64,000 nt of DNA from Aphidius gifuensis (GCF_014905175.1 NC_057792.1:20962963-21026962); one strand, 5' to 3'. Positions 50,381-63,373 are shown, numbered from the stretch's first letter. The notes: generated by a model from the letters alone, not told the origin. Numbers and translations are program-made.

Positions 50381-52491
50381 ATTCATAATTATTTTATTTA
50401 TTTATGTTTATAATTTATTTTTGCCATTTTTATTGTTTATTGATAGATTGATTTGTTTTTTTTTTGTTTTTAAGAATTTAATTGTAATTTAATATCAAAT
50501 TTCAATGTTAAATGCCGTGCAAAGCTGATTTATTTATCAAATTTATAATTTTAAATTATATAATTCAAGTTGTAGTCTTTTTAATTTGAAAAATAATAAT
50601 TAACAAACTTTATAAATTATTTTATAAATTTTACACGTCATTAATTTGTTATTATTGTCTAAAAATTGCATCAATTTTTTTTTATCAATTAAAATATAAC
50701 CATCAGACTTTTAAAATTAATTTAACAATAATAACAATTTTCAAATAGTTAATGTTTTCTTTTAGATAAATAAAAAAAAAATTAAAAACATTATTAAACA
50801 ATATTTTTTAAAATTGTTTTTATAATAATTTTATTTTATTTTTCTTAAAATGTTTCAAATAAAATTAATATATATTATTTGGGTAAATAAAAATTACAAT
50901 TCAATAATAAAATACATTTTTTATAATATTTATTTGCAAATTAATGCTATACATAGACAAAACAAAGAAAAAAAAAAATTTTTACCTTTGTTTTTGATAA
51001 ACTATGTGCAAAAATATAATTTGATTAAAAAAAAAAAATCAAATACATGATAAAACTCATAGGAATGTGTGCAAGCTGATCAAACATCAGCTCGGAATTA
51101 TGAGGAAAAAAAAAATATATAAATATAATTGTAAATAATTATGAAATTTAAAACAAATAATGATATTTATTTTTTCCTACTTTTCAGGCAAGAAAATTTA
51201 TTGCAAAATGTATATAATTTTTAATTTTCTGCCAATAATTCCATATTTTTTTTTTCTTTTTGTTATCTCTAGCTATATTAATATCTAATCAAGCGAAAAC
51301 TTTATGCTTCTTTATTATCATCATATAAGAATATTCCCAACTTTTCCCAATCGACAAAAAAAAAAAAAAAATGTGCAATGTTTTTTTCTAGATTTAAATT
51401 TAGTCTATGATTTTCAATAGCGAAATACACAAAATACAAATACGAAAATTTGATTTTACTATTATTTTTTTGTAAATAATTAACAATAGATGAATTATAT
51501 TCAAAATTGAATAATTATTAGTACGTGATTATTGTTATACTTATTTTTTTTTTGTATTTTTTTCTTGTTTTTGTTATTTTTTTCTTTTATTCTTAAGCAA
51601 CAGTCTTGGTGTACACAAAGCAACGTGTACAATAATAAAAATTATATAATAACAAGTTTTTCACACTCGAAATATTTTTTTTATTTTATTTATATAATCC
51701 CGGTATAAGTCACATGATGAATCAAAGAAAAAAAAATTAACATTTCAATGATTCTAGGTTCAAAATTAAAATTCAATATATCAAGATTTTATCATGATAT
51801 CTTAAACATTATTACAGCTAAACTATCATTCTACCATTTCTTTTTTTAATATAAATTTACTATCTATGGATCTTGACTTATATAATTAATTGTTCTCATA
51901 TAAATTGCATTGAAAATATCAACATATTTAATAAAACTATTTTTTTTTTCTTATTATTATCACTCTTTCAAAAGAAAAACAAAATTTTCAATTAATATTA
52001 CATTATATCGACGTTGAAAAATATTTACAATTTAATTATCTCACTTTTTCATTTATAAAAAATTCATTTACACCAAATTCATTAATTCTTTCCTTTTTTT
52101 TTTTTGTAAATATTATTTCATAATTATTTTACTTTTCTTTTGTAAATATCTACTTTCAAATAATGTCTAACTTAATTATTTTTTTCTACCATAAAGGGTC
52201 ATTAAAAAAAGAAAAAAAAAAAAAAACAACCAATTGTTATTTGCATGAGGCATAATTAATATCTTGTAAATAAATGTTTAACTATTTTATGATTAATTAA
52301 TAATCAATTGATTTCGTTGATTGAATTATGTAGCTAATTTAATTTGCTATCTTTTTTCTCTTTATATCATCATGAAGAATTGGAAGCAACAAATAGAATT
52401 ACACTCCAAGTGTATAAAAAAAAAATACGAATGCTAACAAAAGTATGTTTCTTTTTAGTAAATGAAAATATCAATTTACTTGATTTTTTTT
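50381..52491. other. AT-rich convergent intergenic region
   Basis: The dynein (plus) and CREB3-type (minus) genes converge here. No coding feature is seen. The right part is presumably the 3' UTR of the bZIP gene; several A/T-rich polyadenylation variants exist but none can be singled out. Confidence 0.55.
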
Positions 52492-55400
52492 CTACTGTTC
52501 TTGAGGCACTTTAACGAGGACAGTTCTGGTACCATCAGCATCAGAAATGTTTATTTTTAATTCATTCGTCAGTGCTTCAAGTTTATCCACAATTTTCGCT
52601 GGTTTTGCAATATTTTGTTTTGGTGGGGGCCAAACATCATCTAATGGTGGCTCAATATACTTTCTGCTTAGCTTGACATTTTGCGTATCTAATTGTTTAT
52701 TTAGCGTACCACCAACATGATCCATTGAAGCTGAATATTTATTACATTTATCATTATCATAACGTGGCCGTTTGCAGGCTGGCATTTGAGCAATTGGACT
52801 GTTGTAATCATGATCCAATAAACCCTCAAATTCTTGAAGTAATTCTTCACCATACTGATGAAAATCTTCATCAAGTAGTTGTTTTGAAAATAACAAACTT
52901 CTTGAACGACCTGAAATTAAATTAATCATTAATTATATCCATTTTACAATTCAATCAATTTTATGTATGTTAAAAAGTTGATTAATAACAAGGCTAATCA
53001 AGTGAACAACAATAGAATTAACTTGGTTTTTCAATTATTCTTTATCAACAAGTTTCAAGGAGGCATGAAAAATTAACTAGATAATATTATTTGTTTTTTA
53101 AATTGATAATAATTTTAATACTAAAAACAATAGACCAAGTTAAATATTTATATAATATTATGCGAATTAAGTTTATTTATTGAGGCCAAAGAAACAAGAC
53201 TGAAGACAAGCATCATGGTCGTCATGTAGAAAGTAGTTGAACGACTTTTTTTTTATTATATTCAATCGATTCAACACTGTGTTTTTATGATTTCATTTAT
53301 TTTACTTATCGCGTTTATAAATGTGTTGTAACTGTATCAAATAAGTACATCAAATTGCACACATACAGACATCAATAAAAATTGTCATTATAAAATAAAT
53401 GATGACTTATTACCAACCAGGAAAAAAAAAATTATATATATTTTTATGATAATTATATTTTAATGTGTTTATTTGTTGTTGTTTTTTTTTTCAATGGAAA
53501 AAATTAAAAACAAAGGTCAAATAGTCAAACGAAAAAAACCATTAACGATGATAAATTATTCTGTTGTTTTTTTCATATTATCTCTCTGGGTTTTTCTTTA
53601 TTTTTTTTTCCTCAAAAGATTAAATTTTCTTATCACACTCTACTCAGTTTGAATATATTTTAATAGGTAAACTATTTGTCTCAATTTTTCAGCACACATG
53701 AATGTAAAAAATAAATAAAAAAAAAACCAAGTTAAATGAATGAAGAATAATCTAAATTTTATCAAAGTGATTATGAAGATTTTTTTTTTCTGTGTTGTTT
53801 GTGTTTTATGAAGATTATAATTTCTTATCACATTTTTTTTTAGCTGCGAGAATATATTTTTTTGAACTTTGTTTATCATTGTAATTTTATCTCAAAGGCT
53901 AAATACACATTGACTGTTATTCAACTAAATTTCGAATACAGCATTAAGAAAAATAACTTGAAAAAAAAAAAAAGAATCTATTTATCCAAGTTCCGTGTCT
54001 ATTGTTGCAATAAAAAAAACTGGCAAAAAGATTGTTTAAAAAAAAAGCAACGATCACTTGGTTGACGTGAAAGGCAATAAGATTGTTTTTTTTTAAAAAA
54101 AAAAAAAAGAAAATGCTGAAGAAATAAAATGAGACATGAGACACCGGTGTGTGATGCCTTTCACAATTCGTTGGGAGAGTTCAATGTCTCATCGCGACCC
54201 GCGTAAAAACAGTGTGAGCCAAAGGCACGTGTGTTAAATAAAAAAAAGAAAAAAGAAAAAGACAGTTAGAGCTATGGATCGTTTGCAACCCACGTGTTTG
54301 ACGAGCCGGCAAAATTCTTTATGATGTAAAAAATATAAAACTAGACAAGTACCATAAGCCAACACAATTTTAACAAGAAAAAAAAATCATGAAACAGTAA
54401 AACTGCTGGAAAAATGTTGAAATAATTATTCTTACCATTAACTGGAATATTTTCTGGTTGTTCTTGATCAATTGTCAATTCATTTGTTGATGTATTTGAA
54501 CGATGACTGAGATTTGGAGTAGCCACTAATGCCAATGACAACAAGAGCACCATCAAACATGTTGCTGGTTGAGCACTTTTATTACCTTTTTGTATTAATG
54601 CCTGTAATCTTTTTAATTGTCCAACTAAACTTCGATTTAGTGTTTGATGACTTTGATTTTCGGTTTGTAATGCTTTAATTTGTTTTAATAATGCTATCTT
54701 TTCTTCAGTACATTGCTTCACACGGTCTTCAAGTCCATCGACATATTCCTTTTTTCTTTTACGTGAATCTTGAGCTGATATTTTATTACGTATTTTACGA
54801 CGTATTCTTTTTAATTCACGTTCTTCTGTTTTTGTTAATGGATAATGTGATGGTAATGTTATATTTTCTTTTTCTAATAAACGTTTTTCTTCATTATTTA
54901 ATTTTAAACGTGGATATTGAGTTTCTGTTTCAGATATATCATCACTTGATTGACTACTTTTTTCACTTGATGTATCCTCTTGTTTAATTGTTATCTATAA
55001 AAAATTAAAACAACGATTAATATATTATTTTAAAACAAATTATTAATCTTTAAAACTTACATGTGTTGCTTTGTTGATGAAATTGCCTTGATTTATTTTA
55101 AAATTTTTATAATTTTTAGCACTAGCTGGACTTATTATTTTAATATGTCCAGGAAGATGTTTAATGTCTTTCAAGTTGGTGATTAATAATGATCTTGAAT
55201 TTCCAGATACAAGTGATCCAGAAACACGTATTAATTTTTGAATTTGTTTGCCATTACATGTTAGTGGTGTTGTTGTTTTTGTTGTTGATGCTGTTGTTAC
55301 TCTTCCTGTTGCTGGTGCTGTGGATATTTTTGCTATTGGTGCTACTGGTGTTGCTGTTACTGCTACTGATGATATTTTTTTTAGTGGTGATGCTGCTGGT

Positions 55401-58400
55401 GCTGGTGCTGTTATTGTTTTTTGTATATTTTGAACACAAACAACTGGTTTTTGTTGTTGCTGTACTGGTGTTGTATCTGTAATATAAAAAATTTATATTT
55501 ATATACTAGAAAGAGTTTATTGGCCTGTTAAATAAATTATACTCTCAGGATTTCCTGCAAAAATCATTAAACATTACGTCATAATTTTTAACCTCACGAC
55601 ATTGCTGAGAAATGACGCATTAAAATTACATCTGACATACATTTTAAGTAAGAAAATAATAATCTCTAAACTACATGCATGTCAATGATGATAATTAAAT
55701 TAAAATAATTTATAAAACTAGACTAATTCTTACCAATATCAATGGAAGAAACAATTTCTTGTTTAATAGATGCATATGGAATATCCATTGATGATTCAAT
55801 ATCCGTTTGTTCAGGTATTGTCACCATATTTGGCTCAAAATCCATGTCTTCAATGACATCACCAGTTTCCGGTGAGCCCATACTTGAACTCATGACTGAT
55901 CTTATTGGACTATCATTACTATCAAATGATTCATTTGATGGATAAAATGGTTCGTATCTTATTAAATCATCTGGATTAAATTTTTTATCATTCAATTCAT
56001 TAGCATCATCATCAAATGTCAATAATGGACTCATATGTTCTTCACCAGTTAAACTTAATGCACTTGATAAACCACTGTCTGATGACGGTGGTGATGCCAG
56101 GTCATTATCAAAATTTAAATTACTCGTTAGATCCATGTCATTTAGATCATTTATTGTGTCTAATTCATTTATTGGATTTAAACCATTTATTGTATTTAAA
56201 TCTAACTGAAGTAAATCATCACCCGGTGTCCATTCATCCTGTAAAAATTATTAATCATCATTTTAATATGTTTATTTATTTATTCATTATTGACCTGAAT
56301 TTTTTTTTTTTTTTTCAATGTAAATTGAATTAAACTCATTTGTGTAGAGAAAAAAAAATAAATAAGAGTAAACAAATAAAAAAAATATTCATTTCAACAT
56401 ACAGGTGAATTTTTTTATATATTTTTTTGTCTGCAAGGGCATTTTGTAAGTCTGCTGGTGCTGCTGGTTATACATGATAATATATAATACCTTTGTTTTG
56501 CTTGTTTTACCCTAGACTTCATGCTAGACTAGCCTAGATTCCTCAAACTATACAAAAACTAAATATAGTCGATGCACATGTACAACATGTATGTGAATAA
56601 AATATGTTTCATTATTTTTTTTCGTTATTTAATATTCTAAATTTATAATAACACTTGTTATCTTATCTAGACCTCAATTTATCATTATTTTTTGTTTAGT
56701 TTAAGGCATTTTTAATTAAATTTTAAATACATTTTATTTTCTATTTTTATTATTGATACATCTGTGGGTTTTTTTTTTAAATATTTGATTGACCTATACT
56801 AGCTTTTATTTTATTTTTTTTTCCTTTAGCTGATATATTTTTAAAATACATTTAAAAAATAATACAGAAGGTGCGTTTCGTTAATTTTTTTTTTTTGCTG
56901 AATAATTAAATTTTTTTAAATGTAATATTTATTTGAGGAAAAAACAAAAATGTTTATGAACAAAAATATATAGTTAAAAGTAATAATAATAATAATTTAA
57001 TATATTTAAAAAAAAAAGGGAATGAGAAGTTGTTTTACCGGTGGCTTTGGAGAATGGTATTTCTTCATTCTTTCACTCTTTCTACATCGCTGAGTCGATC
57101 TTTTGAATTACAGTTACATTGTGAATTTAAAAAAACACATACATGCAATTGAACATGTCTGATGGCCCATATTCCCTTTGTTGCTTTATTAAAATTTATT
57201 ATAACAAACATTACCCACATGCTCAATAATTATTTACAAATAAATATAAATTTCGAAATGACAAAAAAAAATCTATTTCGATTTCGAAAAAAAATAAAAT
57301 GACATTTAATTATATTTTTTATTTTTTAAATAACACTTGAAATAATAATTTTTGATATTGTTAATTTATTTGTTCAAATGTCTGGGGCATTTTTTTTATT
57401 TTTTTTATTTTTAAATTGACTTTCAAAATGTATCAGCTTATCAATCGAAAATAAAATTATTTCGATAATTATGCTGAGAAAAAAAATTGATAAATTAAAT
57501 TATTAAATTATATATGAATTGACAAAAAAATTGAGTAAATAATTGTGCTTATATTGGAAAAACGTGAGAAAATTTTGTCCATAAATTTTTTTTTATTTTG
57601 TAGGTGTTATTTTGGATGAGATTTTTTTATTCAAGGGGAAGTTATTTTCTATACGTTTGAAGGGCGACAGGTTGTTATACCCAAAAGATTCAAAACAGGT
57701 TTTTTTTTTTTGTATTTTTATTTTACAAATATAAAGCAGCGTGAACGAACTCACATGCCTCTCAGATTCCCTCATAAATTTGGATATATCTTTGATCGAA
57801 AAAAAAAAAAAAAGGAGCCAAAGTTATTTGATACAGAAAAAAAAAAAAAATCTTGGGTTCGATAACCATTTGAGATTTTTTATATTTTCAGTTGTCCTCT
57901 CTCTTTTATTTTCCTCCCCCATGAGAGGAAAAAAAAAAATTAAATATTGAAAAGTCAATGGGAGAGAGAAGGCAAACTTTGAACAACTTTCATCAACATG
58001 AATTTTACTTTCCAATAAATTATAATTTTTGATACAATTATTTTTTCTCTCAGCATCTAATTAATATCAATTTGTTTGGCAATTAATTTCCGACAATTAA
58101 TTAGATATTATTACAATTTATTATAACAATTATATTGCCGTTTTTATTATTTAATTTTATATGAATTTTATTTATCTTTTGGAGGAACATTGAGGAGGTG
58201 AAAGTCGCTGTGAACTTTCAGTCTACAATAAAAAAACTGCAAATAAATGATCTCAATAAGATAAATCCTGGCTGTTTAAATATAAATTTAAAACTACCTC
58301 TAAATATTTTTTTTCAATCTTTAATACTAGCCTAATTGATTTATTTTATTATTATTTTTTTTCTCCTAGATAACAATAGTTAAAATAGGCATTGACTAAA

Positions 58401-59354
58401 TGACGCATTTCCAAATAAAAAAAGGTAAAAATACCATGCTGTAAATGCTGTAAATTAAAAAACAATAAGGTATTCCAGGTATCATTAAATGATAAACTGT
58501 GTACGTGACAAAACTCGGTATAAAAAAAAATATATATATTAAAGTCAAATATTATTTTAACAACTTTGTATCTCTCTCGAATATTCGATGAAATAAAAAT
58601 ACATAAAATGATATCTTAAAATTAAAATGGCGTCAATCATAATCACGCATGTTACATACTTTAAAAGCCATATGTTTTATTAATAAAAAATTCAAAGAAA
58701 ACAACAATAACAATAATGAAAATAAACTATGTATTCAAGGTAAATTTTATCAAACGTAAATAAACGTCAAACAACAATAATAATTCTTTTGACGTTTGAG
58801 CATTGTAAATTAAAAAATACCGGTGTTAATTTTTTACCTAAAAAATATTTAATAATTGTTATTATTATAAATAATAATGCTGCATTTTTAACTACTATTT
58901 TGAGTGATGAAAAATAAATTTATATTTTTTTTAAAATGTTTAATACTTGCAGCCCGGCAAACTAAACTATACTCATTAAATAACGGTACGCATGAGCAAT
59001 TTTTTAACGGTAAAATAATTATTTATTTCCAAAAAATAATAATAAAAATAATATCTACAATTATTATACATGATAAAAAAATAAAAAAATAAATAAATAA
59101 TTAATTTTTTGTTGGAGAGAAATAGTAATAAACAACTTGCTCCAAAAAAACAAAAAAATAAATTAAAAAAAAAATATAATTAATTTTGATTAATTAATAA
59201 CAATACTTACACAATAATCATTAACAAAATTATCATTCATTATTCCATCCTTTGGATCCTTATCCAATGTTGCAAGTATTTCGTCCATAAAATAATTCAT
59301 GTCTGGTGTGTTTGACGCTATCTCGTTTGTTATTTTTATAAAATTATTATTCAT
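52492..59354 (-). CDS. Membrane-anchored bZIP factor, CREB3 family
   Basis: Five coding exons (59211-59354, 55734-56238, 55061-55476, 54436-54994, 52492-52910) join in phase to give 680 residues. Seen: an acidic Ser/Asp-rich N-terminus with SPPSSDSG (near 100), shared with CREB3 proteins; a Thr/Ala/Pro-rich stretch (about 225-290); a basic region, RRKIRNKISAQDSRKRKKEY (about 420-439); a zipper with heptads L,C,L,L,H,L,L; a membrane segment, ATCLMVLLLSLALVAT (about 499-514); a site-1-protease type motif, RSRSLL, at 543-548; and a lumenal tail with NTS and NIS sequons. Family members sit in the ER membrane. Golgi proteolysis releases the bZIP part, which activates secretory or stress genes at CRE-like sites. 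The membrane segment and site-1 motif favour CREB3/CREB3L3/L4 over fly CrebA, though a CrebA-like name is possible. Intron 1 is about 3 kb. The start is the first ATG of an open, acidic exon. Confidence 0.88.
54120..54310. promoter_or_regulatory. GC-richer island with two E-boxes in intron 4
   Basis: Within the last intron of the bZIP gene, an island of normal complexity carries CACGTG at 54226-54231 and 54291-54296, the first as GGCACGTGTG and the second as CCCACGTGTT. Such cores are bound by bHLH factors and overlap ACGTG cores used by unfolded-protein-response bZIPs. Role unknown; it could be an intronic enhancer. Confidence 0.3.
57039..57068 (-). other. Candidate alternative first coding exon of the bZIP gene
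   Basis: In intron 1 an ATG opens ten codons (MKKYHSPKPP) that end at CCG/gtaaaa. Exon 2 begins in phase 0, so this exon would splice directly to it and give an isoform with a short basic N-terminus instead of the 48-residue acidic one. The segment sits in a GC-richer island (57020-57115) unlike the surrounding A/T DNA. No transcript support is available. Confidence 0.35.
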
Positions 59355-62161
59355 TTAAATAATAAGCAAAGCTTATTATTATTAACACAATATTTCCATT
59401 AAATTCACAGATAATTAATTAATTTACAAACAATTATTAACAATAATTAAAACGAACAAAAATATATTTTTTTTATTTAAAAAAATAACACTTAATACCA
59501 TGCGTCACTAAAAAAAAAATGTGATGAAGCCACTGAATTTATTTTGTGAGTAACTGATGCTTGTGTGTCGTATCTGTTTGCCCCACCCCAATAATGATAT
59601 GACAATAAACCGGTTTTTTTTTTGGGGGGTTACTACTTCGTCATGTTTCGGGTAAAAGCCGGGGGCCTTTCTCTTTTTTTTTTTTTTTTATTAATTTATT
59701 CGTGAGTTAGTTTACCTTTGGCCGAGAGTGGCATTTTATTTGATAATTATTGACAAAATTATTTGTTGATTTTATTAATTAGACACAATTTTAATAAAAT
59801 TTATAATGGCGATTATTTAGTGCAAAATGATGTATGATATTTGCATGCTTTTAGCAAGACTGCCAGCGTGGCACTAAATGCGTCATGAAAACGCCGAGAC
59901 TCGACCATTAGCTTATTTTTCATTGGTTCGAGTCATCCTTTTTACGTCATTCTATTGGTCCTGCCATTTTCATAAATTCCAGTGGCGCTATATAATAATA
60001 TTATTTGAATTGTTTTTTTTTTTTTATCTTATGAATGCTTAGTTGTATATTGCATCATACTAATACAATTTATAATTTATTATTTTCTTTTTATAGTGTC
60101 GTCATTAAAAGTACAAGCTGTGCAAATTTTGTTTTTTTTTTTTAAATAAATTTGTTTGTTTGTTTGTTTATTGTTGTTGTTGTTTTTTTAATTGAATATA
60201 AATTATTTATGTTTTTTAATTTTTTTTTTAAGGTTTTCAATTAAATAAGGTCAAATTGAAATTGTTTTTATTTTTTTTATAAATGAAATATATATTTTTG
60301 TATTTATAAATAATTATTAAAATTTTGTTATTGTTTTTTTTTTTTTTTTTTAATAATTAAAAGATTTGTATTTTATACTTTTACAATAATGAAGTTATTT
60401 TTTTAAAGATAAATGTTATATATAATTACACAATTATTAATTAATAATAAATAAATTTAAATTGTTATTGATTATTTTTAAAAAATAATAAATTATCGGT
60501 AAAGAAGATTTAAAAATTATCATCAACAAATTTCTGTATTACCATCTAAAGTCATTGTTGATAAAAAGAATATCTGTAAATAATTATTTGAATTATTATT
60601 TTGATTTGGAGAAAATTAATATAACAATATTTATAAATAGTTATGTAATTATAATGCAGTAAAAATAATAATATATATTTTATTAAATGAATAATTAGAT
60701 AAAATAAATTACAGTATTTAAACACGTCGAAATTTAAATACCTCAAATTAATAGCACACACAAAGTTTGCAAATGTAACATCTGGCAAAATTAAATTTAA
60801 ATCCAGATCATTATTTATTTAGAATACACATAAACCTCTAATTATCATTATACAAAATTACAACTTGCAATTAAACAGGTGTTTGTAAATTAATTTTGAA
60901 ATCTTTTATCTTAAAGAAAAAAATTTTTATTAATTTAAAACAATAAATATAAGTGTTAAAAAATTAAATTTTACATTAATTTTTAAACTGTATATTTTAG
61001 AAAATTTATTTATAGACCATAGCAAGTCAAAATCGATGAAAAATTGTAAAATTAATAATTCAATTAATATGATATATAGGGCATCTCATCGATTCAATTA
61101 AAAACGACAATTTAATGCTTTCACGTTGGTCAAAGCGGAAGCAAATGCATCAAATTAATTCAATTAAAAATATTCATATGAACATCTTTGCAACTAAAAA
61201 TTAATTTTTAATTAAGTATAATTTAAAAATATTAATGCTAATTAATTAATTAACATGCTAAAAGTTATTTTTTCAATTTGCAAATTTGAATTTTTTCAAG
61301 AGAAATAAAATTGCTTATTTTTTTTTCTGCAACTATTTCGTCTACTTAGCTAAGCATAATATAGCCATGTAATTCTGGCTCTGTTTCACTGATATTAAAT
61401 ATTTTTTTTATTTTTTTTTAAATCTTTTAATTTAAAAGCTTTTAACATTATTAAAAAAAATTTTACTTAAATATATATTGAGGATAAATTTACTTTTTTA
61501 ACGACAAAAAATTTATGATTTTTTTTTTCGTTTAATTTTAACAAAAAGAATGACGAAACATTGAATTTTATTATTAAAAATAAAAAATATAATATGTGTG
61601 GTTAAAATTGTTGATGAATGTCCATGAAAACTGGTGAAAAACGAAATGTGTATATTTTTTTTCACGACTTTAAATAGTACGAGAGATAAAATGAAACTTG
61701 TTTTACGAGAAAAAAAACATCTGGTGAAGGTGTAGAAAAATTACAACAAAAGTTTTTCACAAAAATATATATATATTTTTTAGATCGATGTGATACACAT
61801 GCCTGGCTTACTTGTATTTTCTTTGTCGAGTTTTTTTTGTTTGATATTTACAAGCTGGAAAATCTCAGCAGCAACAAAACGATTAATTTTGATATTAAAA
61901 AAAATGTCAATTTAATTTTTCTAAAAAACTCTCTTTTCTCTTTGAATTTCAACACGTGTTAAAAGCTATTTATTATTTTTAAATAAACTAACCTTTTTGC
62001 CTGATTTATTATTGTAAAATTGACAATTAAAATTTCGGTAAATAAAAAAAATAATTTCAATATTTACTTTGTAATATTTAATTCAGTCAATTAGTTAATT
62101 AATTAATAGTAAATAATAAACTTTGTGTATCAATAAGATTTTTTTTCGTTTCATAATTTTT
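59355..62161. other. Upstream region of the bZIP gene and AT-rich spacer
   Basis: 59500-59990 is GC-richer and promoter-like, with CCAAT-type and CRE-like motifs described separately. From about 60000 to 62161 the DNA is nearly pure A/T with long T runs. Open frames there are of the lysine, isoleucine and tyrosine-rich type expected by chance. No gene seen. Confidence 0.55.
59879..59958 (-). promoter_or_regulatory. CRE-like and CCAAT motifs upstream of the bZIP gene
   Basis: TTACGTCA at 59942-59949 (TGACGTAA on the gene strand) lies between two ATTGG motifs, 59922-59926 and 59954-59958, which are CCAAT boxes on the gene strand. TGCGTCAT at 59879-59886 and TGCGTCAC at 59501-59508 are further half-site variants. 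CRE plus CCAAT pairs are common in promoters of ER-stress genes. Self-regulation by the encoded factor is an inference. Confidence 0.4.
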
Positions 62162-62167
62162 TTTATT
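62162..62167 (-). terminator. Polyadenylation signal for the microprotein gene
   Basis: AATAAA on the minus strand lies 18 bases after the TAG stop of the small membrane protein gene, consistent with a very short 3' UTR. Confidence 0.5.
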
Positions 62168-62184
62168 TTCCATCAATATTTAAT

Positions 62185-62428
62185 CTAGCGATAACGTTCT
62201 TCGAATTGATGAAAATGATCGTAATTTTTCTCTCTGAAATAAATAATCAAATTTAATTTATAAATATTATTAATAAAAATATAATATTACCAAATATGGA
62301 TAAGCGTAGATTAAACCAACGATAATTATGACAATGAAACTCAAAAATCCCCATCCGGGCCAAAGAAAAAAATTAACAAATGGTGATCTTGATGAGCCAC
62401 CGTAACCATTTCTTGTACACACACCCAT
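62185..62428 (-). CDS. Single-pass membrane microprotein, two exons
   Basis: Exon 1 (62291-62428) encodes 46 residues starting MGVCTRNGYGGSSRSPF. A W-P-G-W-G motif (residues 23-27) follows, then a strong membrane helix (about 28-41), then AYPYL. A good donor (TTG/gtaata), a 61-base AT-rich intron and an acceptor with three tandem AGs lead to exon 2. Taking the third AG (exon 2 at 62185-62229) gives KNYDHFHQFEERYR and a stop, for a 60-residue protein. The first AG would instead give a basic tail ending at 62180. Known function: none that I recognise. The charge pattern, intron and nearby AATAAA argue that it is real. A likely untranslated first exon ends near 62554, at GTTAG/gtttgt. Probably a component of an organelle or ER membrane (inference). 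Confidence 0.7.
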
Positions 62429-63165
62429 TTTTAGCTAATTATATATTTGACACACAAATTTTTATTCAAACCAATTAACATAAAATTTATGCATTTTTTA
62501 ATCTTAAATAATGAGCTAATTTTTATTTAAAAAAAAAACAAACCTAACCACTTTTACGTCGTTGTCAAATATTTATAAAAGCTTTTCAATTTTTTTTTTT
62601 TTTAATTTATATTTATTCCACGTAAATTATAAAATAATTTTTTACATATATATAGTTAATTGTTTGATGATGACAGACAGCTTGACAGTTTGACTTTTCG
62701 ATAACCATCAACGAAGCAAATTGACATTTCGATAAAAATATTAAATTTGTTTCTACCATTTTTCTAGTTTCTATTATTTTTTTTTCTATATGTATTTATT
62801 TTTTAATAGAAAAATATATAAATATAATTTGATTAAAATTGTTTTTGGATATGTAAAAATATAAATTTAAAATATTTGCAAATGAATTGCATATGTATAA
62901 ATGGAAACCGGAAATTAAGGCTGTTTGCATAAACCGGAAACGAGATCGTAAATTTCCACAAACTCAATCTAACTGAGATTCATATCCCAACACTTTTCAA
63001 AGAGGGTCAACTTATTTCAACTACTTCATTCAACTTTACGTAAATCTAAAAATAATTTTTTTTCTATAAATATATATATAATATTTTAATATCAAAATAC
63101 TATATATATATATAAATATATATATTTATTACGTATGTATATAAATACCTATCATTTATATTAGA

Positions 63166-63192
63166 AAAAGCTCCATATCTGTGGGAGCTTTT
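63166..63192. repeat. Compact hairpin, 9-bp stem
   Basis: AAAAGCTCC at 63166-63174 is inverted exactly at 63184-63192 around a 9-base loop. It resembles a short RNA stem-loop but does not match the histone 3' stem-loop. No gene end is adjacent, so a terminator role is unsupported. Confidence 0.4.
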
Positions 63193-63373
63193 CGAGAACG
63201 ATTTAAAATGAAAATCCCTTGGTGTATGGGGTTTTTTTTTCGCCCTTTTAAATTTACGCAAAAGGATGTATATATTTATAAAAAAGAAAGGAATATTTTT
63301 TAGCCACTCTGTTTGTGAATGTTCAAATAAAAAGTAAAATAAACAATTCGAAAAATTGAATATATTATAAATT

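Noticed and set aside
55189..55482. 97-codon plus-strand frame rich in L and V opposite bZIP exon 3
   Set aside because: It is the antisense of the Thr/Ala/Pro trinucleotide-rich coding exon.
59924..59935. tRNA B-box-like GGTTCGAGTC
   Set aside because: No matching A-box, acceptor stem or anticodon arm around it; it belongs to the CCAAT-bearing promoter-like region.
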